From Tolypeutes matacus (Eukaryota > Chordata > Mammalia > Cingulata > Chlamyphoridae), in the NCBI GenBank assembly GCA_026826555.1, contig JAKSZT010053881.1, forward strand, positions 6,950,093-7,014,092: a stretch of DNA of 64,000 nt, in the 5' to 3' direction. Below the pieces are notes generated by a model, which searched no databases, was not told where the DNA came from, and saw only the letters and a list, made by a program, of their open reading frames with translations. Below, one piece after another: positions 33,105-45,530 of this stretch (position 1 is the stretch's first letter; every line of letters begins with the position of its first letter). The position numbers and the translations under genes were made by a program.

Positions 33105-35283
33105 GAAAGAATAAGTGATACAGAAGACAGAACGGCTGAAATTAAAGAGAGAAGAACACGGAGAAAAGAACGGAAAAAAATTGAGCAGGGGCACAGGGAG
33201 TTGAATAACATAAAATGCAACAACATACATTTAATGGGAGTTCCAGAAGGAGAAGAGAAGGGAAAAGGGACAGAAAGAATATTTGAGGAAATAATGGCTG
33301 AAAAATTCCCAACTGATGAAAAAAACGAACTTACATGTCCAAGAAGCACAGTGTACCCCAATCAGAATAAATCCAGATAGACCTACTCCAAGACACATAC
33401 TACAAAGAATGTCAAATGCCAGAGATAAAAAGAAAATTTTCTGATAGAAGCATGGGAAAAGCAAACCATCACAAACAAGGAACACCCAGTAAGACTTAGT
33501 GCAGATTTCTCATCAGAAACCATGGAGGCAATTAGAATACTGAAAGAGAAAAATTGCCAGCTGAAAATTTTTAATCCAGCAAAACTGTCCTTCAAATATG
33601 AAGGTGGGTGAAAAATATTCACAAACACACAGAAACTAAGAGAGTTCATTAAAAAAGAATATGCCTGTGCAGGAAATAGTAAAAGAAGCCTTACAGCCTA
33701 AAAGAAAAGACAGGAAAGAGAGGCTTGGAGGAGAGTGTAGAAGGCAAGAATAGCAGAAAAGATAACCAAAAGAGTAAAAAGACAGATGAAAATGAGATAT
33801 GACATATGAAAACCAAAGAATAAAATGGTGGAAGTAAATAATGCATTTACAGTAATATCATTGAATGTGAATGGATTAAACTCCCCAATCAAAGGTATAG
33901 GCTGACAGAATGGATTTTAAAAATGTGCCATCCATATGCTGCCTACAAGAGACTCACCTTAGACCAAGAGATACAAACCAACTGAAAGTGAAAGTTTGGA
34001 AAAAGATCCTCTATGCAAGCAATAACCAAAATAGAGCAGGGGAACCTATACTAATATTAGACAAAACAGACTTTAAGTGCAAAAAAATTATAAGAGGTAC
34101 AGAAGGCTATTATATATTAGTAAAAGGAACAATCCACCAGGAAGAAATAACAATCTATACACCTAACCAGGGTGCCCCAAAATACAGGAGGCAAACTCTG
34201 GCAAAACTGAAGGGAGAAATAGACATCTCTACAATATTAGTTGGAGACTTCAACACACCACTCACATCACTAGCTAGAACTAGACAGAAGATCAAAAAGG
34301 AAACAGAAGTTAAACAATATGATAAATGAGCTAGACCTAAAAGACATATACAGAGCATTACATACCAAATCCACAGTACATTCTTCTCAAGTGCTCATGG
34401 ATATACATGGAGCACAGGATAGATCACATGTTAGGTCACAAGGTTTGTCTCAATAAAAATAAAAAGACTGAAATTATACAAAGTAGCTTCTCAGAGCATA
34501 ATGGTATGGAACTGGATACCAATAATAGATAGGGAAGGAAAATTTTGCAAATGCATGGAGGCTGAACAACACACTCCTAAACAATCAGTGGGTCAAAGAA
34601 GAAATTGTAAGTGAAATTAGTAAATATAGTAAGACAAATGAAAACAAGAACAAAACTTATGGGATACAAACAAATAAGAAAAAGAAGAAGAAATAAAAGA
34701 AAAAAAAACTTATGGGATACAACGAAGGCAGTGCTGAGAGGGAAATTTATAGCCATAAATGCCTATATTAAAAAAGAGGAAAGAGCTGAAATCAAAGATT
34801 TAACTGAACAACTAGAGAAACTAGAAAAAGAACAACAAACCATTCCCAAAGCAAGCAGAAGGAAAGAAATAATAAAGATTAGAGCAGAAATATGTGAAAT
34901 TGAGAACAAATAAAACAATAGAGAAAATCAACAAAACCAAAAGCTGGTTCTTTGACAAGATCAATAAAATTGACACACCCTTAGCTAGACTAACAAAGAA
35001 TAAAAGAGAGAAGACACAAAATCAGAAATGAAAGGGGAGAAGTTATAACTGACCTCACAGAAATAAAAAGTATCATAAGAGGATATTAACACCAATCCTG
35101 TTTAAACTCTTCCAAACAATTGAAGAGGAGGGAAAATTACCCAGCACATTTTATGAAGCCAACACCACCCTAATACTAAAGCCAGATAAAGATACTACAA
35201 GAAAATAAAATTACAGACCATTCTCTCTAATGAACATAGATGCAAAAATTCCCAATAAAATTCTTGCAAATAGAATCCAACAG

Positions 35284-35640
35284 GGGAAGCGGCTGTGGCT
35301 CAATCAGTAGGGCTCCCGTTTACCATATGGGAGGCCCCAGGTTCGGTTCCCGGGGCCTCCTGGTGAAGGCAAGCCCGCCCGCACGGCATGGTTAGCTGAC
35401 CCAGCGAGCACAAGCAGCAAGGGGAGGATAAATGAATAAATAAATAAAATCTTTGGGAAGCGGCTGTGGCTCAATCAGTAGGGCTCCCGTTTACCATATG
35501 GGAGGTCCCGGGTTCGGATCCCGGGACCTCCTGGTGAAGGCAAGCCCGCCACGCCCGGCGTGGTTAGCTGACCCAGCGAGCACAAGCAGCAAGGGGGGGA
35601 TAAATGAATAAATAAGTAAAATTTAAAAAAAAAAAAAAAA
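35284..35640 (+). mobile_element. Two DAS-SINEs head to tail within one TSD
   Basis: Unit 1 (35284-35454) ends ATAAAATCTTT without a long A run. Unit 2 (35455-35640) starts directly with GGGAAGCGG and ends in an A run. One target duplication, AGAATCCAACAG (35272-35283 and 35641-35652), encloses both. The pair therefore behaves as a single insertion of a dimeric transcript, or unit 2 came from a later event at the tail of unit 1. Confidence 0.93.
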
Positions 35641-37211
35641 AGAATCCAACAGCATATCAAAAGAATTATACACCATGACCAGATGGGATTTATTCCTGGT
35701 ATGCAAGGGTGGTTCAATGTAAGAAAATCAATTAACATAATATACCACATTAACACACTGAAGAGAAAAAAACTACATGATCATTTCAATTGATGCAGAA
35801 AAGGCATTTGACAAAATCCAGCATCCTTTCTGGATAAAAATACTAAGAAAGATAGAAATAGAAAGAAAATTTCTCAATATGATAAAAGACATATATGAAA
35901 TACCCACAGCCAATATTATACTCAATGGGGAAATGTTGAAAACTTTCCCTCTAAGATTGGGAACAAGAAAAGAATGCCCACTGTCACCATTGTTATTCAA
36001 CATTGTGCTAGAAATTCTAGCTACAGCAATTGGACAAAAATAAAAAATAAAAGGTATCCAAATAGGAAAAAAGAAGTAAAACTCCAACTATTTGTGGATG
36101 ACATGATCCTAATTTTAAAAATTCTGAAATATCTACAAGAAAGCTACTTGAGCTAATAAATGAGTTCTGGCAGGACACAAGATCAACATGCAAAAACCAG
36201 TAATGTTTCTGTACAGTAGTATTGAACAATCTGAGGAGGAAATCATGGGGGAAAATTCCATTCACAATAGCAACAAAAAGATTCAAATACCTAGGAATCA
36301 ATTTAATCAAAGAAGTACAGGACCTATGTTCAGAAAACTATAAAACAATGCTAAAAAGAAATCAATGAAGATCTAAACAAATTGAAAGACATTCCATGTT
36401 CATGGATTGGCATACTAAATATCGTGATGATGTCAATCCTACCCAAACTAATTTATAGATTCAATGCAATATTAATCAAATTCCAACAGTCTCTTTACGG
36501 AAATAGAAAAGGCAATTACCAAATTTATTTGGAAGGGAAAGTGCACCGGAATAGCGAAAAGCATTCTAAAAAAGAAGCATGATGTGGGAGGAATTTCACT
36601 GCCTGACCTTGAAATATATTACTAAGCAACAGTGGTCAAAACAGTACGGTACTGGCATAAAGATAGACAAGTCGATCAGTGGAATAGAATTGAGAGTCCT
36701 GAGATAAACCCTCACCTCTAAGACCAACTGGTTTTTGACAAACCTACGAAGTCCATGTTAATGGGACAAAACATTTTCTTCAACAAATGGTGCTGGAACT
36801 GGATATCCATAACCAAAAGAATGAAAGAGGACCCCTATCTCACTCCCTGTACAAGAATCAACTCAAAATTGATCAAAGACCTAAATATAAAAGCCAGGAC
36901 CATGAAACTCCTAAAAGATAATGTAGGGAAACATTGACAAGACTTTGTAGTAGGTGGTGGTCTCTTAAATCTTACACATGAAGTACAAGCAATAAAAGAA
37001 AAAATAGACAAATGGGACCTCCTCAAATAAACACTTTGTACCTCAAAGGACTGTGTCATAAGGGTGAAAAGGCAGCTGACTCAATGGGAGAAAATATTTG
37101 GAAATCACGTATCTGATAAGGATTTAATATCCATGATATATAAAGAGATGCTACAACTCAATAAAAAGACAAATGACTTGATTAAAAAAATGGGCAAAAG
37201 ACTTGAATTGA

Positions 37212-37392
37212 GGGAAGCGGCTGTGGCTCAATCAGTAGGGCTCCCATTTACCATATGGGAGGCTCCGGGTTTGGTTCCCGGGGCCTCCTGGTGAAGGCAA
37301 GCCCGCCCGCACGGTGTGGTTAGCTGACCCAGCGAGCACAAGCAGCAAGGGGGGGATAAATGAATAAATAAATAAAATCTTAAAAAAAAAAA
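37212..37392 (+). mobile_element. DAS-SINE, long form, in L1 ORF2
   Basis: Full long-form SINE. AAAGACTTGAATTGA before it and AAAGACTTGATTGA after it form the target duplication, with one base lost. Sense to the host. Confidence 0.94.
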
Positions 37393-38104
37393 AAAGACTT
37401 GATTGACACTTGTTCAAAGAAGAAATACAAATGGCAAAAAAAAAAAAAAAACATGAAAAACTGTTCAACTTCACAATCAGGGAAATGCAAATCAAATCTG
37501 CAATGAGATATCATTTCACACCTATTAGAATGGTCACTATTAAAAAGACAGAAAAAGTACAAATGTTGGAGAGGATGTGGAGAGATAGGAACACTTATTC
37601 TCTGTTGAAGGAAATGTAGAATGGTATAGCCACTGTGGAGGACTATTTTGCAGTACCTAAAGAAATTGAATATAGATTTACTACATGAACCCAACAATAC
37701 CACTACTGGGTAGATACTCAGAAGAACTGAGAGCAGTGACATGAACAGACATCTACACACCGATGTTCACTGTGGCATTATTCACGATTGCCAAAAGATG
37801 GAAACCACTCAGGTGTCCATCAACCAATGAATGGATAAACAAATTTTGGTTTATACACACGATGGAATATTATGCAGCTGTAAGAAGAAATGAAGCCATG
37901 AAGCATTTGACAACATGGATGAACCTGGGGGACATTATGTTGAGTGAAGCAAGCCAAACACAAAAGGACAAATATGGTATGATTGCGCTATTATTATCTA
38001 AATATATTGTGTAATCTCATGGAGTTAATAACTTGAATGTGGGTCACCAGAAAATAGAATGATGTTAGAGAATGGAAAGCTGAGGTTAAACTTGTGTAGA
38101 ACTG

Positions 38105-38209
38105 GGGCGGATATGGCTCAACTGGTTGGGCGTCCGTCTCCCATATGGAGGGACCTGGGTTCGATCCCTGGGACCTCCCGGTAAAATTAAAAAAAAAAAA
38201 AAAAAAAAA
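38105..38209 (+). mobile_element. DAS-SINE, short form, in L1 3'UTR
   Basis: A-box TGGCTCAACTGG and B-box GGTTCGATCCC are intact, with a long A tail. AAACTTGTGTAGAACTG before and AAACTTGTGTAGAATTG after are the target duplication with one difference. Confidence 0.94.
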
Positions 38210-38433
38210 AAACTTGTGTAGAATTGATAAAAAGGATGTGTTAATCTTTGGAAATGAATAGAAAAGATGAAATCACAACCTAATGTTTCTAACTAGCAAT
38301 GCTATTATATGGGTATGACAGTGGTTAAAAGAGAAAGTCTAAGATCATGTAAATTACTAAAAGGAAAGCTAAAAAATGTAACATGGGACTGTAAAGCATA
38401 GTAAAACCTCATGTGAAATATGAAAAAAAAAAA

Positions 38434-39420
38434 GTGAGATAAGCACAGAGAACTCACAAAACTCCCATCCCATTAGAAAGAGGGCAGCAAGTACACATTC
38501 TAGGAGATGGGACTCCTAAACTTATTTAGGTAATTGGCAAGAGGAACTACTTATTGTGCTGGAGATAAATTTCTGGAGGATATCACAGAATCCCAGGAAT
38601 GGCAGGTACCTGGCCACCTACTCTTCTGTATGGATGATTTAGCCTTATGGTCTTAGCTCACTCTTAGCTCAGGTTCACCGCCTGAGAAGGACCAAGAAAG
38701 AGGATGGGGCTGCTGCGCCCTATAAATCCGTTTCACACAAGGAGCAGCTCACTTCAGGGCAGACTAACTCTTAGTTCCATGGCTACAACTTGTCAGGCTA
38801 AACTTTATTTTCAGAGCATCTCCAGGTCACACCACTTTGAGGAAATGTCAGATACAGTATTAGATCGTGTTCAGACATAATTATCTTTCAGCCCCAGAAT
38901 TCTAGAATTTAAGTAAGAAAATCCCACAGGCTGGCTCCTCTCTTCCTGTCCCCCACATTCCTCTCTCCAGCTCAAGTATGGCTCAGCTTTATCTTGACAT
39001 TTAAGGTTTCTGGCTGTGCTCATCTTCTCTTCCCACAGAAAACTATGAGGAGACATCCCAATACGCCGAGTTCTGTGTGGATTTTTAAACATGCAACTCA
39101 CCATTTGGAAACAGCAATTTCCCTTCTTCTTTTCGAATGACTGTACAAATCCTCTTGCCTTGGGAGCCCTTTTTCTTTTTTTAAAGGCTTGTCCAATTCC
39201 TTTTTATGGTACTTTTCCCCAGGATTTTTGTGTCATATCAACTTTTGATTGCCAAAACTATAATTAAGATCCCCACTTGCTATTTTATGTCATATCTGTG
39301 TACTTCCATCTCATTTTAACCTTTTATTTTATCCAGATTAAAATACATAGCAACTTCACCACACAACATGACAATTTTAAAATAATGTGTTGGGGGAAAT
39401 GAATTTTTAATCTGCTCTAA
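38434..39420. other. No gene seen
   Basis: Unique-looking DNA after the L1. The 77-codon reverse frame at 38871-39104 has no domain. Confidence 0.45.
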
Positions 39421-39429
39421 TCTATTTTC

Positions 39430-39661
39430 TTTTCTTTTTTTTTTTTTAAGATTATTTATTTATTTATCCCCCCCTTGCTGCTTGTGCTCGCTGTGTCCAT
39501 TTGCTGTGCATTTTTCTGTGTCTGCTTGTCTCCCTTTGTTGGGTCCTCTTGCTGCGCCAGCTCACCGCACCACATGGGGACTTGCCTTCACCAGAAGGCC
39601 CCGGGTTTGACTCCCATATGGTAAACGGAAGCCCAACCAATTGAGCCACAGCCACTTCCCC
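39430..39661 (-). mobile_element. Diverged DAS-SINE, longer variant, reverse strand
   Basis: Reverse-strand SINE with a T run at the left and the tRNA-like head at the right (GCCACAGCCACTTCC). It carries an extra middle segment (TGTCTGCTTGTCTCCC, GTTGGGTCCTCTTGCTGCGCC) not in the young copies. CTATTTTC flanks it on both sides. Its differences suggest an older subfamily. Confidence 0.88.
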
Positions 39662-40024
39662 CTATTTTCAAATTTATGTTACATTGTTTAAATATTTTAC
39701 TTTATAAGAATATAATTTAGAACTTTGGAATTATTATTTTGCAATTTTGTTTAACTCAGTTCAGATTATTTTCCTTTATAGGAGACTAGCAAAGTGGTCA
39801 TGTTTTCCACTGAGATTCTTCTTTTGCCACATAAACTACCAGAAGATGTTTTAGTAACAGGTCTAGATTTGGAGACTCTGAATATGAATGCCTTTTCTCA
39901 GCTAGCAGATAATTTAGAAGTACAACATGATAAAGAAAAAGCTCTTCCCAGGAAAAATTTTCCTAAGTGTATTACTGAATAGAAATCTAAAAACAAACAA
40001 GCATACAAAAAACCCATTCATTCC

Positions 40025-41400
40025 TTAAAAAATAATTATTGAATGCCTACTACGTGCAAGGCATTGTTAATACTTGGGATTATATCAGTGAACAAAATGG
40101 ATAAAATTTCATGTCTGCAGAGAGCTTATGTTTTAGCAGGGAAAGACAGACAAAAAAAAATACAATAAATAAGTATACATTATGTGTTCACGGGAAAATA
40201 AAAAAACAAGGTAAGGGGAATGGGAGTAGGCAGGGAGTAGGTTCTATTTTAAATATTGTTGGCAAGGGAGGCTTCCCTGAGTAGGTAAGTCTCCCCTTTG
40301 AGGCAAGAGAGAAATGCATATCATGCAAGGGATTTGCAAGGCACTGTAAGGACTTCTGCTTTTCTTTGAGTAAAATGGGGAAGTTATCACAAGGTTTGGA
40401 CAACAGAATGAGATAATCAGATTTCTTTGTTAAAAGAGTCATGCAGCTGCTGTTGAAAATACAATTTGGGGAGGGACAGGGCAGGAGTGGAAGACATGGA
40501 CTAGTTAAGTGGCTATTGAGTTAATCCAAGTGGATCAGACTAAGGTGGTAGTGATAGAGGTGTATATTTTGAAGGCAGAGCCAACAGGCTTTCCTGAGAG
40601 TTTGGATATGGACTTGAGAGAAAGAGGAGTCAGGGATGACTCCAGGGACTTAAGCCCAAGCAACTAGACAGTGTTGTCACTTACTGAGAAGCGGGAAGCT
40701 GTGGGATATACAGGTTGTTTTTTGGGGGAGGGTAGAGGGGTGATGGCAGGAATCAGGCACTTGGTTTTTAACATGGTATGTCTGAGATAGCTATTAGATG
40801 TCTTAGTAGGAATACCTAATAGGTGGCTAGAAACACAAATTGGTGCTCAAAAAAAAAAAAAAAAAAGGATTGCACTGGCGATATAAATTTGGTATTGTTG
40901 AGAGAAGGAATTTGAAGCTATGTGACTAGATGAGCTCACTCATCCAGTGTGTGTCTTGTGAATGTGTCAAATGTTGTGTCTTGGAAGGCAAGAAAAGACA
41001 GTTTACCAAAGAGGCAGGAGTATTCAACAACGTCAAATGCTGCTGACAGGTCGATATGGACCAAGAATTGATCACTGTACTTAGCAATGTGGAAGTTAAC
41101 AGTTACCTTGTCAAGGATCAGTTTCAGTGATGTGTTGGGAGTGAAACCCTGCTTAGGCTGGGTTTAAGAGAAAATAGTAGGAAAGAAATTGGAGACAATG
41201 TGTCTTGAGTATAGGCAACTCCTTTCAGAAGTCTTGATGCAAAGGAGAGAAGAGAGATGGGGTGGTAACTGGTGGGGAAAATGTGCCAAGAAAAATGTTA
41301 TTCCTTAAGATGGGATAAATAATGGTATATTTTTTAAAAATGGTGATGACAATGCTCTAGTAAAGAAGGAAAAATTAATGGTATAGGAGAGAGGGTACAA
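40025..41400 (-). mobile_element. Long L2 LINE fragment, reverse strand
   Basis: About 1.4 kb reads as the complement of the L2 3' part. Landmarks on the plus strand: TATTGAATGCCTACTACGTGC (the L2 3' terminus) at 40036, then AGAGCTTATGTTTTAGCAGGG, TTTTGAAGGCAGAGCCAACAGG near 40568, GTCAAATGCTGCTGACAGGTC near 41032 and CAACTCCTTTCAGAAGTC near 41216. L2 has been dead since before placental radiation. The encoded reverse transcriptase is heavily decayed, with no long frame. Confidence 0.85.
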
Positions 41401-41555
41401 TTGTTGGATTTATAATTTGAAATTGGGTAAGTTCTAGCACAAAAATGAAGGAACTGGCTTTAGATAAGAGCATGTATATTTCATGATAGCAGTGTCAGGC
41501 AGGAAGGCAGAGTGTATGGGTACAATCCATAGGTGGTTGAATTTGGTGTTTCTTT

Positions 41556-41632
41556 CCTTTTTTTTTTTTTTTTTTTTATTTCCCCAGTGAAGGGAACTTA
41601 AAGTTTTGTTTTTTTTTTTAAAAAAAAAAAAA
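41556..41632. repeat. Poly-T tract and T/A palindrome
   Basis: A run of about 22 T (from 41561), then a T run followed immediately by an A run (about 41609-41632) that can fold back on itself. The first part could be the tail of a reverse-strand retroinsertion whose body is missing. Confidence 0.6.
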
Positions 41633-41639
41633 GCTCTAC

Positions 41640-42250
41640 TCCAGGGATACCAATTAAAAAGCACTATTACCTAGGTAGGCAACCCTAATGTTACCACTTT
41701 ATGAACCCATTACTCCTCATGATTGACATGCTCCCTCAGTTTTTCTAGTTTCAATTTCACCATATTATTTCTAACTCTAGTGGTCTAACAATCTCCCTTC
41801 CTCTTTGGACTTTGTTACCTCAGTACTCATGGAGAGTTACCCCATATGCTCCACCCAGTTCCATTTCTTCAACCCTGCTTCTTTTCCCTCAGCCTGCTAA
41901 TTTCTGGTCTAGTCTCCATCACTTCAGTTTCCTCAGATGTGAAGAAAAGAGACAATTTTGCTTCCTTCCTCCAAGGCTTTAAGCTTAAATATGTCTAAAA
42001 AATAAAATTGTTTGAACCCACCTGAAGAAAGAATGGAAAGAAGAGGAACGTGGGAGGCAGGGCAGGGTAGGAAAGAGATGAGAAGGCAACTGCTTTAACA
42101 TTTTCTTAGGCTGAGCCCCTACTATGTAATTTCATATGTATATGAATTCTTGCTATTTTTAAACATGGAGGTGTTCAAGATATTCATACTATTTTGCTGT
42201 GGTATTAACAGAGCCATGAAAAAGAGATTAAGAGATTTAGTCACGCTTAT
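41640..42250. other. No gene seen
   Basis: Unique-looking DNA, no repeat or frame recognised. Confidence 0.45.
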
Positions 42251-42254
42251 GTGG

Positions 42255-42420
42255 ACATACCTATAATAGATAATATTTACTGTGCAATGCCTATGTTTGA
42301 GGCACTCAACTAAGCCCTTTCCATATATTATCTCATTTAATCTCAACTTGGCAACAACCTGAGATACACATTATTATCCCCATTTCAGAGATGAGGAAAC
42401 CAAGAGAGGTTAAGAGAGAG
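42255..42420 (+). repeat. MIR SINE
   Basis: TTTGAGGCACTCAACTAAGC, TATTATCTCATTTAATC, TTATTATCCCCATTTCAGAG and ATGAGGAAACCAAGAGAGG are canonical MIR blocks. A short GA run ends it. Confidence 0.88.
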
Positions 42421-42659
42421 AGAGAGACGCTGAACTAAATTGAAACCCTCCATCTCTTCTGCTTTACTACCACTTTCAAAGCAAACATTTACATTTATTT
42501 GTGTATGGTTATGCAGATATATCCAGATTTAGCCCCTTACCCCAGGGCTATTTTCTTACTTTATAAGGGAATTCATCATATTACTCATAAGCAACCCCAG
42601 TGCCTTTTGGATCAATTGATAAAGCCTAATTTCTAACACAACTTTTCAAAAACAGGTTT

Positions 42660-42800
42660 GCAGATTATTGAAATAGACTGCTTATCACATGTTAGGCACT
42701 CTACTAGGTAATGGAAGGAGGAAGAATGCAAAACCTTTCCTCCAAGGAGAGCAGATTCTTCTCTAGGAGGATCTCTCATCATTCATTCATTCATTCTAAC
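42660..42800 (-). repeat. L2 3' end fragment, reverse strand, plus ATTC repeat
   Basis: ATGTTAGGCACTCTACTAGG and GAGAGCAGATTCTTCTC suggest a short reverse L2 piece. ATTCATTCATTCATTC follows at 42781. Confidence 0.55.
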
Positions 42801-42919
42801 AAGTATTACTAGTTGCCTTACAGCATACTGTTATTGTTTAGGTAAGCACAAATCAACTTAGAATGACTTTGTGTAAGGAGATGCCTTTATCTTACACGAT
42901 CCTTTTAGACAGTAATGTG

Positions 42920-43150
42920 ATTAAGTGCTTGGTCATCTGGAGCCAAGTTGCCTGATTTAATAGTCTATCTCTGCCACTGCCATGTGATCTTCAGCTAGTT
43001 CCATAACCTCTCGTTTCCTCATCTATAAAGTGAGGATAATAATAGTGTCTACCTCATAGAGTTACTGTGAGATTAAAACAAAAAATATGTAAAGTGCTTA
43101 CAACAGTGTCTGGTACATAAGCACTCTATAAGTATTAGCAGTTATTATTA
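42920..43150 (-). repeat. MIR SINE, reverse strand
   Basis: The plus strand reads CATCTGGAGCCAAGTTGCCTG, CTCGTTTCCTCATCTATAAAG, TGAGGATAATAATAG, CTACCTCATAGAGTTACTG and GTAAAGTGCTTACAACAG, the usual complement of MIR. Confidence 0.88.
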
Positions 43151-43499
43151 TTGTGATACAGATTTACCATGTGCTGGAACAGTTGCTGATTCCTGACTAT
43201 AACAACTCAGCAAAGGGCAATAAGTGCTTTTTAAGTTTCCCTTGACTAGAATTTCCTTTAATCCTTATCGTGTTTCCCCTACCCCACCCCTGGAGACATA
43301 TCTGGAGTAGCCTCATACTACTTTTCTATGCCATTTCTTAATTTTGAATGCAATGTCAAATCAGCCATTGTCCTTTGCTGCTCCTTTCCTGTTTATTTTC
43401 TTGGAGAAAAGGGGCTGCTGACATGGCTTTTTACATGCTTGATCATCAGTTATCTTTCATTACTTGTCAGTTGTAGAACTCTTACTCATTTTAGCTTTA

Positions 43500-44350
43500 A
43501 ATTTTTAAAAATTATTTTTCTGATGATCAAACTAATATATGCTCACTGTAAAAACAATTCAAACTTACAGAACTTTGTAACAAAGTGAAAGACCCCTATC
43601 CAGAGATAACCTCTGTTAACAGCTTTTTAAAAATGTCATCAGATTTCTTCTAAGCATAGTTAGTGACATGCATATTTTAAGACAAAAAATATAAATAAAA
43701 GTGGGATCATACTGTTCATATTGTTCTGCAACTTGGTTTTTTTTACTTGAAGATCTTGGATATCCTTCTACGTTAATACAACAGATTCATCTTATTTTTA
43801 CTAATGGCTGCTTAAAGTCTTCCTTCTACAGAGCTAACATAATTTGCTTAACCTATTCCCTACTTAGATTTTATTAGACTTTTACACCATTGTACTTTTA
43901 CACTATTACCAAAAAATGCTGCGGGAAGCGGCTGTGGCTCAGTCAGTGGGGCTCCCGTTTGCCATGTGGGGGGCCCCGGGTTCGGTTCCCGGGGCCTCCT
44001 GGTGAGGGCGGGCCCGCCCCCGCCCCCGCCCGCACGGCGTGGTTGGCTGACCCAGCGAGCACAAGCAGCAGGGGGGGGGATAATGAATAAATAAATAAAT
44101 AAATCTTTAAAAAAAAAATGCTGCAATAAACACATACATGCACATATATTTTTATATACATGTGTAAATATTTCTGAAGTACATACACTTTGACACACAT
44201 TTGCCTGAAGTATAAGTTCCTAGACGTGGAATTGTCTGGTTAAAGAGGATGTGCATATGTACCAAAAATTGCCAAAGGGATTTTTCCAATTTATACTTGT
44301 AGTATATGGGAATGCTCATTTCTCCACATCTGACTGTTTTCTGAGTATCA
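43500..44350 (-). mobile_element. Old L1/HAL1-like fragment, reverse strand, split by SINE
   Basis: Plus-strand landmarks are CAGAGATAACCTCTGTTAAC, GTGGGATCATACTGTTC, CTGCAACTTGGTTTTTT, then after the SINE GCTGCAATAAACACATAC and GACGTGGAATTGTCTGG. This order is that of an antisense old L1 or HAL1 3' part. The SINE at 43923 sits inside it. Confidence 0.7.
43923..44112 (+). mobile_element. DAS-SINE, long form with GC-rich expansion, perfect TSD
   Basis: Long-form SINE with an expanded C/G run (CCCGCCCCCGCCCCCGCCCG near 44013) not seen in the other copies. A- and B-boxes are intact. AAAAAATGCTGC flanks it exactly at 43911-43922 and 44113-44124. Confidence 0.95.
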
Positions 44351-44359
44351 TTTTTTTCT

Positions 44360-45530
44360 TTTCTCAATTTATGCCAATCATATTTCTCTCAAATCTAAAA
44401 TCAGAATTTAAAACCCAGGGAGGATCAAAAGGTAGAGCAAAGCACAGAAGAGTGTTTATAAAAACCACAAAACATTCCAAATTAATAATAAGTAGTGGGA
44501 TGTGAAATTACTCTGACCTCCCAGATAAGTAAGCCTGAGACTGCGATTATATCACTTATCACACACACCCTGACCACACATCTTCTCCTTGGCTAGGTGT
44601 ATAGAAAAGGACAGGCTGTTGGCAAGAGGGTAAGGAGAAGGTGAGATGGGAAGGGCTCAAAATCTAGTGCCACCTAGCAATTGGTCTGAGGTAGTCCCTG
44701 AGCTGCCTTGGGCTTTTCTGTTCCTTCCTGTCTGGGCTACTCTTGCCATGAACAAGTACTGCTCTTCATGAACAAGTGGCTCACCATTCAGAGTCAGTTC
44801 AATCAATCAGCCTCTGCTTTCTGAAGCCCTTCCTGAAACCCTAGGAAACCAACCTAATGCCTCACTATGTCTGAGCCTTCCTGAGCATCTGTAACACACT
44901 GTGCAGCATGTTTATTAAGAACATACTAGCTACTGAGTAAATGTTGATTGAACATTTGCTGATATGGAAAGATCTTGGTAGAATTAAGATGAGACTTCCC
45001 ATTGCTCAGATAAATGGAGACAGTGAAATAATGGGCAAGATCCATTTGTCTTGTTTAAAAACCAACAATTTCCAAACATTCTTCCTGACTTTATTTCTAG
45101 ACTCCTGTTTGTCCACTCCTAAAAAGACTGCAAAGAAACTTCGATCTTAAATAAACAAGGGTGAAAGCTATCAAGTTGAAAAACACCTTCCAGCAAAGGG
45201 CAACTTTTCATGTGGTCAAAACTTTTCTGTTTGCTTTATTTGCAAGACATTTTTGGTGAATAGGAATGGGGGAAGTTTTTCAGATTAAAACAAGAACCGA
45301 CTTTCCAGTATATCTTTAATTGCAGAGGCAGAACAAATGAAGCCAGGAAACTATGCCAAGAGAAAATTGCGTGTCTCAAATTCTGGGTAAGTAGGTTGGA
45401 AGCCCTCTACTGGAATTTCCCCCCTCTCATTTCATAACATTTCCTCCCAAGTCTTCATATCAGAATTTTTAGTCGACAGGAAAGACCCAGGAAGAGCTAA
45501 AGTTCCTGATTTTGCCTTGATCTCAGCTGG
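44360..45530. other. Unique DNA with an L2 trace upstream of the CpG island
   Basis: 44800-44960 carries an L2-like 3' end (GAAGCCCTTCCTGAAACCC, CTACTGAGTAAATGTTGA). The rest up to the island shows no recognised repeat and could hold upstream control sequence of the promoter at 45530. Confidence 0.5.

Larger units (their letters stand above)
32507..33690 (+). pseudogene. L1 ORF1, decayed and interrupted
   Basis: The start region (ATGCCTAGACATCATCAATAAATTAC) matches the ORF1 start at 6494. A stop arrives within a few codons. An L1 tail (32745-32815) and a DAS-SINE (32919-33104) break the coiled-coil part. The RRM-like and C-terminal parts remain in pieces between 33110 and 33620 (the complement of several listed reverse frames). 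Clearly dead. Confidence 0.85.
33830..37995 (+). pseudogene. L1 ORF2 (endonuclease and reverse transcriptase), decayed
   Basis: Endonuclease pieces run from about 33840 (SVISLNVNGLN) through the frame 33910-34329 ([23 protein letters not shown]). A deletion near 35083 removes about 230 bases that the copy at 4450 keeps between the linker and reverse transcriptase. Reverse transcriptase follows, split by a SINE pair, with [17 protein letters not shown] in the frame 35777-36043 and a FVDD catalytic block near 36093. The C-terminus is interrupted by another SINE at 37212 and ends around 37995. Many stops; inactive. Confidence 0.9.
31555..38433 (+). mobile_element. Near full-length older L1, riddled with SINEs
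   Basis: A second LINE-1 with a single 5'UTR unit (31555-32480), ORF1 (about 32507-33690), ORF2 (about 33830-37995), and a long 3'UTR ending in an A run at about 38433. It has more substitutions, deletions and stops than the copy at 4450. It also has a different 3'UTR from the tandem copies at 1-1870, so it belongs to an older subfamily. An L1 tail fragment and five DAS-SINE units are inserted in it. I found no clean target duplication. Confidence 0.9.
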
